Below are positions 8,901 through 17,686 of a DNA stretch of 45,956 nt, in pieces (the first letter of the stretch is position 1; every line of letters begins with the position of its first letter). The stretch is from Deltaproteobacteria bacterium. GTDB taxonomy: Bacteria; Myxococcota_C; UBA6777. The notes below the pieces were generated by a model, which did no database searches, was not told the origin of the DNA, and saw only the letters and a list, made by a program, of their open reading frames with translations. Made by a program: the position numbers and the translations under genes. Location: assembly GCA_002731275.1 (NCBI GenBank), contig PCBK01000083.1, forward strand, positions 1-45,956. Reading direction: 5' to 3'.

Positions 8901-9129
8901 CTTGGAAAGACCATGTTGAGCCATCATCGCACACAAAATATGCCTTATGTTCCAAGATGCTATCAAAAGGTGACGTGCGTCGCTCCGTGCCTATACCAAA
9001 CCCACGCATATAGAGAAAAGGTGTCGTTTGCAAGGACACCTTCGACCCCCATACCGCGGAAATCACCATGGATTTCCCGTCCAACATAGAATGACATGTC
9101 GAAAGGCGCCCTCACGGCGCCTTTTTTTT
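8901..9129 (+). ncRNA. candidate structured leader of the purN operon
   Basis: The 618-bp gap between divergent purO and purN has no convincing gene. Its right part carries a series of inverted repeats in the purN direction. CTTGGAA/TTCCAAG (8901-8907 with 8950-8956) spans 56 bases. AAGGTGTC/GACACCTT (18-25 and 35-42 of 90xx, i.e. 9018-9042) and GGAAATC/GATTTCC (9058-9077) are compact hairpins. A terminator then follows 44 bp before purN. I compared it by eye with guanine, ZTP, THF and T-box leaders and saw none of their signature motifs. It could be an attenuator controlling the nucleotide operon, or an independent small RNA. The left part (8555-8900) must hold the divergent promoters; I cannot place them. 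Confidence 0.45.
9102..9129 (+). terminator. Rho-independent terminator upstream of purN
   Basis: AAAGGCGCC-CTCAC-GGCGCC followed by eight T's. The stem is GC-rich and complete and the U-tract is on the plus strand. There is no gene to end here, so it terminates a leader or small RNA that starts in the purO-purN gap. This makes premature termination ahead of purN likely. Confidence 0.85.
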
Positions 9130-9172
9130 GTATATATGACCCATATTTGCATCCCGCACGAGGGCGATTGAT

Positions 9173-9853
9173 ATGAAAGAGAACGTGTCCACATCTATCC
9201 CACTGCATGGAGAAATCCACTTCAACCATCCGACGTTGTTGGACCCCTCGCCTGCGCTCTGCATGGAGACTGCTCCCCCTTCTGCGCAGCTCCTTACGCC
9301 AAAACGCGTCCTCGTCATGGGCTCTGGCAGTGGTAGCAATTTCGAAGCGCTCGTTCACGCTCTGCGTCCTTGGGGGATCCAGTTTGTCGGGCTCTTCTGT
9401 GATCGGTATGGTACCAAGATCACCGAACGCGCCAAACGTCTCGATATCCCCATCACACAACCCCCTCCTCGCTCCAAAAAAGGACCGCTCAACGAAGCTG
9501 TCACTGCCTTCCTACAACAACCCTTTGATCTACTCGTTCTCGCCGGCTATATGCGCATCCTCCCCGAACACATCGTCGCCCCATATGAAGGCAAGATCGT
9601 CAATATTCATCCTTCACTGTTACCTGACTTTCCCGGACTCAACGCCATTCAACAGGCTGTCGATGCTGGCGCGCACATCACCGGTATCACCGTCCACCTC
9701 GTCAACGAGAAGGTCGATGACGGTGAGATCCTCTCACAAGCGCGCCTGCCTATCCTCTCTGGAGAACCTATCGAAGATCTCGAAGCGCGCGTTCACGCAC
9801 TCGAACACAAGCTCTATCCACAGACTGTGCTTCGGTATTTGGCTCGAACGTGA
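9173..9853 (+). CDS. purN: phosphoribosylglycinamide formyltransferase
   Basis: PurN transfers a formyl group from 10-formyl-tetrahydrofolate to GAR. The core shows VLVMGSGSGSNFEAL, LLVLAGYMRIL, the catalytic NIHPSLLPDFPG (Asn and His) and ITVHLVNEKVDDGEIL with the catalytic Asp. At 226 residues it has about 40 extra N-terminal residues rich in Pro and His compared with typical PurN. The first ATG has GAGGG eight bases upstream; the internal Met31 has no ribosome binding site, so I keep the long form. It is the first gene of the rightward nucleotide operon. Confidence 0.94.
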   Translation: MKENVSTSIPLHGEIHFNHPTLLDPSPALCMETAPPSAQLLTPKRVLVMGSGSGSNFEALVHALRPWGIQFVGLFCDRYGTKITERAKRLDIPITQPPPRSKKGPLNEAVTAFLQQPFDLLVLAGYMRILPEHIVAPYEGKIVNIHPSLLPDFPGLNAIQQAVDAGAHITGITVHLVNEKVDDGEILSQARLPILSGEPIEDLEARVHALEHKLYPQTVLRYLART

Positions 9854-9935
9854 CAATCATGTGAACTCTTTGTCAGCTCAAACTTTGTACCTGTGTGTGA
9901 ACCAAGTGAGACCCACCTTGGAAAGGATTTGATCC

Positions 9936-10634
9936 ATGATCGATTCATATAGCTGGCCTGAGCAGGCCGCTTCCAAACGAGAACACTGGCTCGACTTTGT
10001 CATCGAGCACGATGTGATCGGCTTCTTTGAGGAGCCCATTACGCTCAAGTCCGGCAAGATATCAAAGTGGTACGTCAATTGGCGAACAGCGACAGCGGAT
10101 GTCTTTTTGATGGATCAGATCAGCCAAGCTGTTCTTGATTTTGTCGACGCACAGGGGATAGAAGTTGATTGCTTCTTTGGCGTCGCTGAGGGGGCGAGCA
10201 AGCTCGGCGTCCTCACACAGTACAAAGCCGCCCTCACAAGTAAGGCGTTCGCAAAAGGTTCTCATACACTCGCGATGGGGCGAGCGAAACCCAAAGAACA
10301 TGGTGCTGCCAAGGACAGGTTTTTTTTGGGTGAACCACGAGGACGTGTGCTCGTCCTCGAAGATGTCACGACGACAGGTGGCTCACTCTTTGCGTGTTTG
10401 GCACAGCTCAAAGAGTTGGATGTGGACATTGTGGGAGCGCTGTGTTTGACAGACCGTTCATTAAATGAAGCAGGTCACTCGACCGTCGCGCAACAGCTCC
10501 ATACACAAGATATCCCCTTTTATGCGATGAGCCACGCAGGTCAATTGTTGCCTCGTGCCGTTGCAAAACACGACCTCGACGAAGAGACACGTGCACAACT
10601 CGTGCGTGAGTGTCCATTCTTGACGGAACTCTAA
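9936..10634 (+). CDS. pyrE: orotate phosphoribosyltransferase
   Basis: A type I phosphoribosyltransferase of 232 residues. The substrate region ITLKSGKISKWYVNWR corresponds to the orotate-specific SGxxSxxYxD/N motif, FGVAEGASKLG is the PP loop, and VLVLEDVTTTGGSL is the PRPP-binding motif. It makes OMP from orotate and PRPP in pyrimidine synthesis. AAGGA is placed eight bases before the start. It lies between purN and pyrF in the same direction, so purine and pyrimidine genes share a transcript. Confidence 0.92.
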   Translation: MIDSYSWPEQAASKREHWLDFVIEHDVIGFFEEPITLKSGKISKWYVNWRTATADVFLMDQISQAVLDFVDAQGIEVDCFFGVAEGASKLGVLTQYKAALTSKAFAKGSHTLAMGRAKPKEHGAAKDRFFLGEPRGRVLVLEDVTTTGGSLFACLAQLKELDVDIVGALCLTDRSLNEAGHSTVAQQLHTQDIPFYAMSHAGQLLPRAVAKHDLDEETRAQLVRECPFLTEL

Positions 10635-10673
10635 CACCACCCCAACAGGGTCCACATAGTAAAGGAATGTCCG

Positions 10674-11375
10674 ATGGATAGATTGATTCAAGCCAAACGC
10701 AGTGTGATCCCAGCATGTGATATCACACTCGATGCCTACGAAGAGCTCGTCAAGCAAACAGCCGATCTCCCTATGGTCAGCGCCTATAAAATAGGCTTCT
10801 CGCTAGGTCTTGGGGCCGGTCTGCCCAAGGTTGTCGAGGTGACACGTCGCTACACTGAGAAGCCCTTGATTTACGATCATCAAAAAGCCGCGACGGATAT
10901 CCCCGCGACAGGTAAAGTGTTCGCCAAGACCCTCAAGGATTCCGGTGTGGAAGCTGTGATCTTGTTCCCACAAGCAGGGCCAGCGACACAAAGAGCGTGG
11001 ATTGAGGCGATGAGAGAGTATGACCTCAGCTTGATGGTGGGCGGACATATGACCCACGCGCAGTACAAGCAAAGTGACGGTGGCTATCTTACGGATGAGG
11101 GGATTTTGCAGATATATCGACTCGCTGCAGAGATGAATGTACAAGACTACGTCGTCCCAGGGAACCGCCCTGACGTGATCGCTTACATTCGTAAAGAGAT
11201 CGAGAGTTTTGGTATTCAGCCTCGCTTCTATGCGCCCGGTTTCCTCTCACAAGGTGGTAGCCTCGAAGCCGCAGATGAAGTCGCAGGTGAACACTGGCAC
11301 GCCATCATCGGACGCGCCATCACACAAGCAGCCAACCCCAGAGATGCCATCCTAGAACTTTGGCCTTTTGCGTAG
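10674..11375 (+). CDS. pyrF: orotidine 5'-phosphate decarboxylase
   Basis: A 233-residue OMP decarboxylase TIM barrel: AYKIGFSLGLGAGLPKVVEV, PLIYDHQKAATDIPATG, LMVGGHMTHAQY, DYVVPGNRPDVIAYIRK and FYAPGFLSQGG…IIGRAITQAANP. The last part is the phosphate-binding Gly-Arg loop. It converts OMP to UMP directly after PyrE. The active-site segment has Lys and Asp spaced K-x-x-x-D, with the first Asp three residues before the Lys, rather than the textbook DxKxxD. This looks like a divergent subfamily, possibly nearer to archaeal forms. AAAGGA is seven bases before the ATG. Confidence 0.9.
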   Translation: MDRLIQAKRSVIPACDITLDAYEELVKQTADLPMVSAYKIGFSLGLGAGLPKVVEVTRRYTEKPLIYDHQKAATDIPATGKVFAKTLKDSGVEAVILFPQAGPATQRAWIEAMREYDLSLMVGGHMTHAQYKQSDGGYLTDEGILQIYRLAAEMNVQDYVVPGNRPDVIAYIRKEIESFGIQPRFYAPGFLSQGGSLEAADEVAGEHWHAIIGRAITQAANPRDAILELWPFA

Positions 11376-11400
11376 GCTTCAACAAGAACGGAATCGAACG

Positions 11401-12864
11401 ATGCAACGACATATCCGAAGCCTTCGAGGCAGTGTAGCCGAAGAATTAACATGCAATCTCCGAGAAGTTCTCCCTGAGGAGTGTGGACTCGCCGCTGCGA
11501 TCAATCTCCCAGATGCTTCGCGGTACGTCTATGACTGTTTGATGCTCCAGGAACACCGTGGTGAGCACGGTGTGGGCATTGTCAGCCAAGAGGGAGAAGA
11601 GTTCCATATGTTGCGCAGAGTGGGGAGCGTGAAACAGCAGCTCCACGGTGTGCAATTTGACAAGCAACTCCCTGGGGATATCGCCGTGGGACACAACCGT
11701 TACGCGACCAAAGGGAACGCGACCTCACTGACCAACACACAGCCGCTGTTCTTCAACCATACACGTTACGGTTCCCTGTCCATCTCTCACAACGGAACAC
11801 TCGCCAAGAGTAACGAGATCCGCACACGTCTTGCTCAAGAAGGTGCGCTCTTCCAATCTGCGACAGACTCCGAGCTGATCGGGCACCTGATCTCCCGTTC
11901 ATCCTCTGACAGCCTCGAAGAAGCTGTGATCCAGATGACGAAAGTGATCCCGACAGCGTACTCCCTCTTGATCCAGGCACAGGACAAAGTCATCGCGCTG
12001 CGCGATCCTTACGGTGTCCGTCCCTTGAGCATCGGGACCATTGAAGGTGGCTATCTCGTATGTTCGGAAAACTATACCTTCGATCAATATCCCGACTGTC
12101 GCCATGTTGGTGACATTCAGCCTGGTGAGATGGTGGTCTTTGAGCGCGGAAAAGACGACTTCACACGTATCCAATATGCTGAGCCAGAGGAACACTTTTG
12201 TATCTTTGAGGGGATCTATTTCTCCGACCCACGCTCTCGTCATAACGGTTATTGGCACGAGGATTTCCGCTATCAGCTGGGTGTGCAGATGTATCGACAA
12301 CATCCAGATATCCAGGGAGACGTTGTGATCCCCGTCCTTGACTCTGGGAAGCACGCGGCGCTCGGTCTCGCAGAGGCTTCGGGGATTCCTTATCGGGAGT
12401 ACTTTAAGCGCCTGCACAACCCACCACGTGCGCAGCGTCGTTCATTTACGTCGGCGACTTACGATGAACGTGTGCGTACAGCGTATCAAAAGCTCCACCT
12501 GCGCAAAGAGAAGGTCAGAGGCAAGCGCGTTGTGATTGTCGACGACTCCATCGTTCGCTCGACGACGATGAAGATCATCAACCAGCGCCTTCGTGAGGCT
12601 GGTGTCACCTCGATCACGACGTGCATCAGCGCACCTCCAATCGTCGATTCATGCCCGTACGGTATGGATTTTCAGGACAAGAGCCAACTCATCGCCTACA
12701 ACAAATCGATCGAGGATATCTGTGAAGGTATCAACTCCGATCGCCTGATCTACGTCGATCCCAAAGGACTCGATGTGCTGTCCAAAGAGACCTATGGCTG
12801 TGGGACATGTTCGGGATGCTTTGGCGGACGTTACCCCTTCCCGAATGAGGACACCTCCTCATAA
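11401..12864 (+). CDS. purF: amidophosphoribosyltransferase
   Basis: PurF makes phosphoribosylamine from PRPP and glutamine, the first committed purine step. Of 487 residues, the first 27 look like a propeptide cut before Cys28 (EEC-GLAAAIN), the catalytic nucleophile. VGHNRYATKG, ISHNGTL and the PRPP motif VVIVDDSIVRSTTM follow. Cysteines at HFCIFEGIYF, DSCPYGMD and the late CSGCFGG match the four ligands of the B. subtilis-type [4Fe-4S] enzyme, so I infer an oxygen-sensitive iron-sulfur form. An in-frame TTG overlapping pyrF exists, but the ATG at 11401 is preferred. It shares the operon with purN and pyrEF. Confidence 0.95.
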   Translation: MQRHIRSLRGSVAEELTCNLREVLPEECGLAAAINLPDASRYVYDCLMLQEHRGEHGVGIVSQEGEEFHMLRRVGSVKQQLHGVQFDKQLPGDIAVGHNRYATKGNATSLTNTQPLFFNHTRYGSLSISHNGTLAKSNEIRTRLAQEGALFQSATDSELIGHLISRSSSDSLEEAVIQMTKVIPTAYSLLIQAQDKVIALRDPYGVRPLSIGTIEGGYLVCSENYTFDQYPDCRHVGDIQPGEMVVFERGKDDFTRIQYAEPEEHFCIFEGIYFSDPRSRHNGYWHEDFRYQLGVQMYRQHPDIQGDVVIPVLDSGKHAALGLAEASGIPYREYFKRLHNPPRAQRRSFTSATYDERVRTAYQKLHLRKEKVRGKRVVIVDDSIVRSTTMKIINQRLREAGVTSITTCISAPPIVDSCPYGMDFQDKSQLIAYNKSIEDICEGINSDRLIYVDPKGLDVLSKETYGCGTCSGCFGGRYPFPNEDTSS

Positions 12865-13006
12865 GCTCCAGAAACCCATTCCCAGAGCAACCCTCTTGGA
12901 ATGTCATTGTGCTACACAGGTCGGCCTAATGTCCGACTCTATGAAGATTTTGCGACTTTGCATGAGCTCCATCTTTCATCTCACCTAACAGCAGGAGAAT
13001 GGCCAG

Positions 13007-14527
13007 ATGATCACGATCATCGACTGTGGAAGTCAACTGACACAAAATATCGCAAGAAGAGTCCGGGAACTTGGTGTCTACACGGACATCGTGCCGTTTA
13101 ACACCTCCGTCGAAGAGGTACTGGCGAATAAACCGGAAGGATTGATCATCTCAGGCGGTCCATTCAGTGTCTACGACGAGGGCGCGCCCATCTACGACAA
13201 GGCTTTTTTGGACCTCCCTCTTCCCATCCTCGGTATCTGTTACGGCCTCCAATCCTTGACCTATCTGCTTGGCGGAGAAGTCACACCGACCTCCAAGAGA
13301 GAGTACGGTGAAGCCCAACTCGTCGTTGAGAAAGAGACCCCATTGTTCAAGGGGTTTGATGCTCGGACGTGGCGAATTTGGATGAGTCACGGTGATATTG
13401 TCGAGGCGATCCCCGAAGGCTTTGACGTGATAGCTCGTTCACACAGTGGACACGTTGCAGCGATCCAGAAGGACAATGTATTTGCAGTTCAATACCATCC
13501 AGAGGTCGATCACTCTGAATATGGTCGTGAGCTGCTTGAGAACTTCATCAACATCTGTGACGCGAGTCGACTGTGGGATCCAACCAAAGAGTACGACAGG
13601 ATCGTCGAAGAGACCCGCGAGCAGATGAAAGGTCGCGTCGGTATTGGTGGGATCAGTGGTGGTGTCGATTCGTCTACATTGTCCGTTTTGATGGGGCAGA
13701 TCGATAACGACAATTATCACCCCATCTTCGTAGATAACGGTCTGTTACGTCTCAATGAGGCTGAACAGGTTAAGTCATTTCTCGATCCATTTGGATTGAA
13801 TGTCATGTATGTCGACGCCAGCGAGCAATTTCTGAAGAAGCTCGAAGGTGTCGAAGATCCGGACGAAAAGCGTATCCGTATTGGGCACGAGTTTATCACT
13901 GTCTTCGAAGAAGCTTCCAGTCACATCGAAGACGTCGCCTATTTGGCACAAGGGACGTTGTATCCCGATGTGATCGAAAGTGTGCCTGTGTACGGAGCGT
14001 CTTCGGAGATCAAGCGTCACCACAACGTTGGTGGTTTACCTGAGACGATGAAACTCGATGTCGTCGAGCCATTCAGACACTTATTTAAAGATGAAGTCCG
14101 CGCAATCGCCGAGCAGAAGTTGGGAATGCCCAAAGACGTCGTGTGGCGTCACCCCTTCCCTGGTCCTGGACTCGCCGTCCGGATCATCGGAGACATTACG
14201 AAAGAGAAGCTCGATTTACTCCGCAAAGCCGACGCGATCTTCATCGAAGAGTTGAAGCAGCGCGAGCTTTACTACGATATCGGACAGGCATTTGCGGTCC
14301 TTACAGGTGCTCACTCTGTCGGCGTGATGGGAGATGCAGGGACCTATGAAGGGATTGTCGGGCTGCGCGCCGTCACAACACAAGATTACATGACCGCTGA
14401 TTGGTTCGATTTTAAGGGCAGCGATCTGAGGGCGATTGCCAACCGCATTATCAACGAAGTTCCCGGTGTCAACCGCGTTGTCTATGACATCAGCCAGAAA
14501 CCCCCAAGCACCATCGAGTGGGAATAA
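13007..14527 (+). CDS. guaA: GMP synthase (glutamine-hydrolysing)
   Basis: A 506-residue, two-domain GMP synthase that aminates XMP. The N-terminal class I glutamine amidotransferase has GICYGLQ with the nucleophilic Cys and YHPEV with His/Glu. The ATP-pyrophosphatase loop GISGGVDSSTL lies around residue 215, and the C-terminal dimer domain carries RHPFPGPGLAVRI and the PPSTIEWE end. GCAGGAG lies nine bases before the start. A 142-bp gap separates it from purF and 63 bp separate it from guaB. Confidence 0.96.
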   Translation: MITIIDCGSQLTQNIARRVRELGVYTDIVPFNTSVEEVLANKPEGLIISGGPFSVYDEGAPIYDKAFLDLPLPILGICYGLQSLTYLLGGEVTPTSKREYGEAQLVVEKETPLFKGFDARTWRIWMSHGDIVEAIPEGFDVIARSHSGHVAAIQKDNVFAVQYHPEVDHSEYGRELLENFINICDASRLWDPTKEYDRIVEETREQMKGRVGIGGISGGVDSSTLSVLMGQIDNDNYHPIFVDNGLLRLNEAEQVKSFLDPFGLNVMYVDASEQFLKKLEGVEDPDEKRIRIGHEFITVFEEASSHIEDVAYLAQGTLYPDVIESVPVYGASSEIKRHHNVGGLPETMKLDVVEPFRHLFKDEVRAIAEQKLGMPKDVVWRHPFPGPGLAVRIIGDITKEKLDLLRKADAIFIEELKQRELYYDIGQAFAVLTGAHSVGVMGDAGTYEGIVGLRAVTTQDYMTADWFDFKGSDLRAIANRIINEVPGVNRVVYDISQKPPSTIEWE

Positions 14528-14590
14528 CGAGCGGATCGTGTTGCACACATTGACGAAGACAAATAGACCACACACAGAAAGGGCAAAGAC

Positions 14591-16099
14591 ATGAAAAAAG
14601 ATGCATTTTTCGCAAAGATGGACAACCTGGGCCTTGCCCTTACATATGATGATGTCCGCTTAAAGTCCGGTTACTCGGAGACCATGCCCCATGAGATCTC
14701 CATCGAGTCGAAGTTTTCCCGTAACGTCCCCCTCAAGATCCCTCTGATCAGCGCCGCGATGGACACTGTCACAGAACACCGCTTGGCGACTGAGATGGCC
14801 TTTCTCGGTGGACTCGGCGTGATCCACCGCAATCTGACACCGGAACGCCAAGCTGCTGAAGTTGTTCGTGTAAAGAACCATCTCAACGCCCGTATCGAGA
14901 AACCTACCTGTGTCTACGAAGACGAAACCATCGAGCAGCTCATCAATAAGCGTGATGAGGAAGAGTTGACCTTCCACAGCTTCCCTGTCCTCGATAGAGA
15001 GAACCGTCTCGTCGGGATTATCACGAAGAATGACTTCGACTTTTGTGATCAGCCTAGCATCACGGTCAAAGAGGCGATGACGACACAGGTGATCAAGTCC
15101 CATCCAGAGACGACGATCGCCGAAGCCTACGACATGATGTTCAAAAACAAAAAGAAACTCTTACCACTCGTCGACAAAGAGGGTTTTGTGCAGGGTCTCT
15201 ATGTCTTCAGCGATGTGCAACGGGTGATCACAGGGACATCTCCCAATTGCAACACAGATCCAAAGGGTCAGCTCCGCGTCGCAGCAGCCATCGGCACAGG
15301 CGAGAAAGCCCTCGAACGTGCCAGGCATCTGATCAAAGCCAACGTCGACGTCCTTGTGATCGATACTGCACATGGTGACTCCAAACCTGTCTTCGAGACC
15401 CTCAAGGCCATCAAACGAACACATTCCCGTATCGATGTCGTTGTCGGAAACATCTCAGAGGGGCCCTCTGCAAGACGCTTGATCGACGCTGGTGCCGATG
15501 GAATCAAAATAGGACAAGGGCCGGGGAGTATCTGTACTACCCGTATCATCGCAGGGATTGGCTCTCCTCAGGTCTCCGCCGTCTATCAGTGCAGCAAGGC
15601 GATCAGAGGTTCGGGGATACCACTTTGTGCCGATGGAGGTGTCCGTTACTCTGGAGATATCACGATTGGGATTGGTGCCGGAGCGGACAGCGTGATGATG
15701 GGTAGTATGCTCGCTGGTACACTCGAATCCCCTGGCAGCAAGATCTTCTTGAATGGTCGTCAGTGGAAGTACTATCGCGGAATGGGTTCACTCAGCGCGA
15801 TGCTGTCGAGCCGCTCCTCTCGTGAACGTTACCGCCAAAAAGACATTGAGAAGCTGATCCCCGAAGGTGTCGAGGGAATGGTTCCCTACAAAGGAAAGCT
15901 CAACGATGTCCTTGTCCAATATATCGGGGGACTGCGTTCGGGGATGGGATACGTGGGTGCCGCAGACATCGACGAATTACATGAGAAGGCGGACTTCCAC
16001 AGAATCTCAGCGTCTGGTCGCGCAGAGTCCCACCCTCACAATATCCAGATCACCAAAGAGACCCCGAATTATCCGGGACAAAGTGGTAGCCAGAAGTAA
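14591..16099 (+). CDS. guaB: IMP dehydrogenase
   Basis: A 502-residue IMP dehydrogenase that oxidises IMP to XMP with NAD. LTYDDVRL opens the barrel. A pair of CBS domains occupies about residues 95-220. The catalytic loop is GPGSICTTR with the Cys that attacks IMP, followed by DGGVRYSGDI, the MMGSMLAGT phosphate site, and KYYRGMGSLSAM with the flap R/Y region. AAAGGG sits seven bases upstream. It is adjacent to guaA, giving the complete IMP-to-GMP branch. A strong hairpin follows its stop codon. Confidence 0.96.
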   Translation: MKKDAFFAKMDNLGLALTYDDVRLKSGYSETMPHEISIESKFSRNVPLKIPLISAAMDTVTEHRLATEMAFLGGLGVIHRNLTPERQAAEVVRVKNHLNARIEKPTCVYEDETIEQLINKRDEEELTFHSFPVLDRENRLVGIITKNDFDFCDQPSITVKEAMTTQVIKSHPETTIAEAYDMMFKNKKKLLPLVDKEGFVQGLYVFSDVQRVITGTSPNCNTDPKGQLRVAAAIGTGEKALERARHLIKANVDVLVIDTAHGDSKPVFETLKAIKRTHSRIDVVVGNISEGPSARRLIDAGADGIKIGQGPGSICTTRIIAGIGSPQVSAVYQCSKAIRGSGIPLCADGGVRYSGDITIGIGAGADSVMMGSMLAGTLESPGSKIFLNGRQWKYYRGMGSLSAMLSSRSSRERYRQKDIEKLIPEGVEGMVPYKGKLNDVLVQYIGGLRSGMGYVGAADIDELHEKADFHRISASGRAESHPHNIQITKETPNYPGQSGSQK

Positions 16100-16116
16100 C
16101 AAACGCAGACACACAA

Positions 16117-16157
16117 GACACGAGAGTAGACAGGCACAGCCTGTCTACTCTTGTGTC
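16117..16157 (+). promoter_or_regulatory. 18-bp intercistronic hairpin between guaB and purD
   Basis: Positions 16117-16134 pair with 16140-16157 over 18 base pairs, with one G-U pair and a 5-base loop CACAG. No T-tract follows, so it is not a standard terminator. It ends ten bases before the GGGAGAAG ribosome binding site of purD. It could protect the guaB 3' end, partly block read-through, or affect purD translation. Confidence 0.8.
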
Positions 16158-16177
16158 CTGATGATGGGAGAAGAGAC

Positions 16178-17467
16178 ATGGCCAAAGTGCTTTTGATTGG
16201 TTCGGGTGGACGTGAACATGCGCTAGGATGGAAGCTCTCTCAAAGTGAGCAGGTCACAGAGGTCCACTATGCGCCTGGTAATGGTGGAACAGCAGGTGGA
16301 AAAGGGCGAAATATCCCAATCGATGGTAGCAAGAAGGAGAACTTTGACGCCATCGCGGCGTGGATTCAAAAAGAGGAGATAGGGCTGACGGTTGTTGGAC
16401 CAGAAGCTCCACTTGCCGAAGGGATCGTTGATTTCCTTCATGAGAAAGGTATCCACGACGTCTTTGGTCCGATCCAGGCGGCTGCGCGACTTGAAGAGGA
16501 TAAGTTCTTCTCCTTTGATATCATGCAAGAGCTCGGTATCCCACAGGCTGAAGGGATCAAGTGCCACAATATCAACGAAGCGATCACAGCCATCAAGGAG
16601 CAATCTTCGAAAGATGGGGTGGTGATCAAAGCTCGTGGTTTGACAGGCGGCAAAGGTGTCAAAGTCTGCGATTCAGCACAAGAAGCCATCGATTTTCTTG
16701 AAGAACACAAGAGCCGCTTTGGCCACGAGATCTTGATCTCCGAGAGGATGTTTGGTCAGGAGTTCTCTGTCTTTGGTATCTGCGATGGAGAGGATGTGTT
16801 GACGTTGCCCGTCGCCTTCCAGGATCACAAACCTGTCTTTGATGGAGACAAAGGACCCAATACAGGTGGGATGGGGGCGTATGGTCCTGCTCCAATCGCT
16901 CCGCCAGAGGTGATCGAGGAGGTCCATCGACGTGTGATGGAGCCGATCGTCAAGGCTTTTGCGCAGCGTGGGACGCCCTACTGTGGTTTTCTGTACGCTG
17001 GCATGATGATGACTGAGACGGGACCACGGGTTATTGAGTTTAATGTTCGTTTTGGTGATCCTGAGTGTCAGCCTGCGATGATGTTACTCGAAGATGATCT
17101 TTACGACCTGCTCAAAAAAGCAACGGCTGGCACGCTGAAAGGACATGCCTTGCGTTGTCGCGATGGCCACGCTTGTTGTGTGGTGTTGGCTTCCAAAGGT
17201 TATCCAGGAGCTGTGACAAAAGGATTGAAGATCCAGGGCATTGAGGAGGCTGATGCGCTCGATGGGGTGAAGGTCTTCCACGCAGGGACATGTCTTGAGT
17301 CGACTGAGCTGCTGACGTCAGGTGGCCGTGTCCTCGGTGTCACATCGACAGGCGAAGGGGATTTTCGTAGCGTACAACAGCAGGCCTATAAAGCCGTTGC
17401 TTGTATCGATACAGAAGGTGGTTTCCACTTTCGCAGAGACATTGGGGCAAAAGCCCACACGCTTTAG
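16178..17467 (+). CDS. purD: phosphoribosylamine-glycine ligase (GAR synthetase)
   Basis: A 429-residue ATP-grasp ligase joining phosphoribosylamine and glycine. KVLLIGSGGREHALGWKL, VVGPEAPLAEGIVDFL, VIKARGLTGGKGVKVC, the DGDKGPNTGGMGAYGPAP motif and VIEFNVRFGDPECQ are all present. The TTG upstream (16151) lies inside the hairpin; the ATG at 16178 has GGGAGAAG before it and gives the usual MAKVLLIGSGGREHA start. It is probably the last gene before the terminator in front of purA. Confidence 0.96.
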   Translation: MAKVLLIGSGGREHALGWKLSQSEQVTEVHYAPGNGGTAGGKGRNIPIDGSKKENFDAIAAWIQKEEIGLTVVGPEAPLAEGIVDFLHEKGIHDVFGPIQAAARLEEDKFFSFDIMQELGIPQAEGIKCHNINEAITAIKEQSSKDGVVIKARGLTGGKGVKVCDSAQEAIDFLEEHKSRFGHEILISERMFGQEFSVFGICDGEDVLTLPVAFQDHKPVFDGDKGPNTGGMGAYGPAPIAPPEVIEEVHRRVMEPIVKAFAQRGTPYCGFLYAGMMMTETGPRVIEFNVRFGDPECQPAMMLLEDDLYDLLKKATAGTLKGHALRCRDGHACCVVLASKGYPGAVTKGLKIQGIEEADALDGVKVFHAGTCLESTELLTSGGRVLGVTSTGEGDFRSVQQQAYKAVACIDTEGGFHFRRDIGAKAHTL

Positions 17468-17572
17468 CGTGGACTGTATGATTTCCCCTCCGAGCGCTTG
17501 GGCCTTGTATATTTAATGATGGGATTGCTTTTTTTTGGTGGTTGGACTACAAAACACTGACGGAAGTAAACA

Positions 17573-17612
17573 ACCCCCACCTTCGGCATAAACTTCAGGA
17601 GGGGGCTTTTTG
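17573..17612 (+). terminator. terminator between purD and purA
   Basis: CCCCC-A-CCT pairs with AGG-A-GGGGG around a 14-base loop, followed by CTTTTTG. It lies 105 bp past purD and 75 bp before the purA start. It may end the main operon, with purA having its own promoter, or act as an attenuator for purA. The mismatch and large loop make it moderate in strength. Confidence 0.7.
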
Positions 17613-17686
17613 ATTTGCGCAGTGTCGCCGATACCTCCGTGCCCAAAGAAGCGAACATGATTGCAAAGATAGAGGAGAATGTCTCA

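Noticed and set aside
9018-9129. Known purine-linked riboswitch (guanine, ZTP or THF class) before purN
   Set aside because: The characteristic conserved stretches of these classes could not be found by eye; kept only as an unidentified leader.
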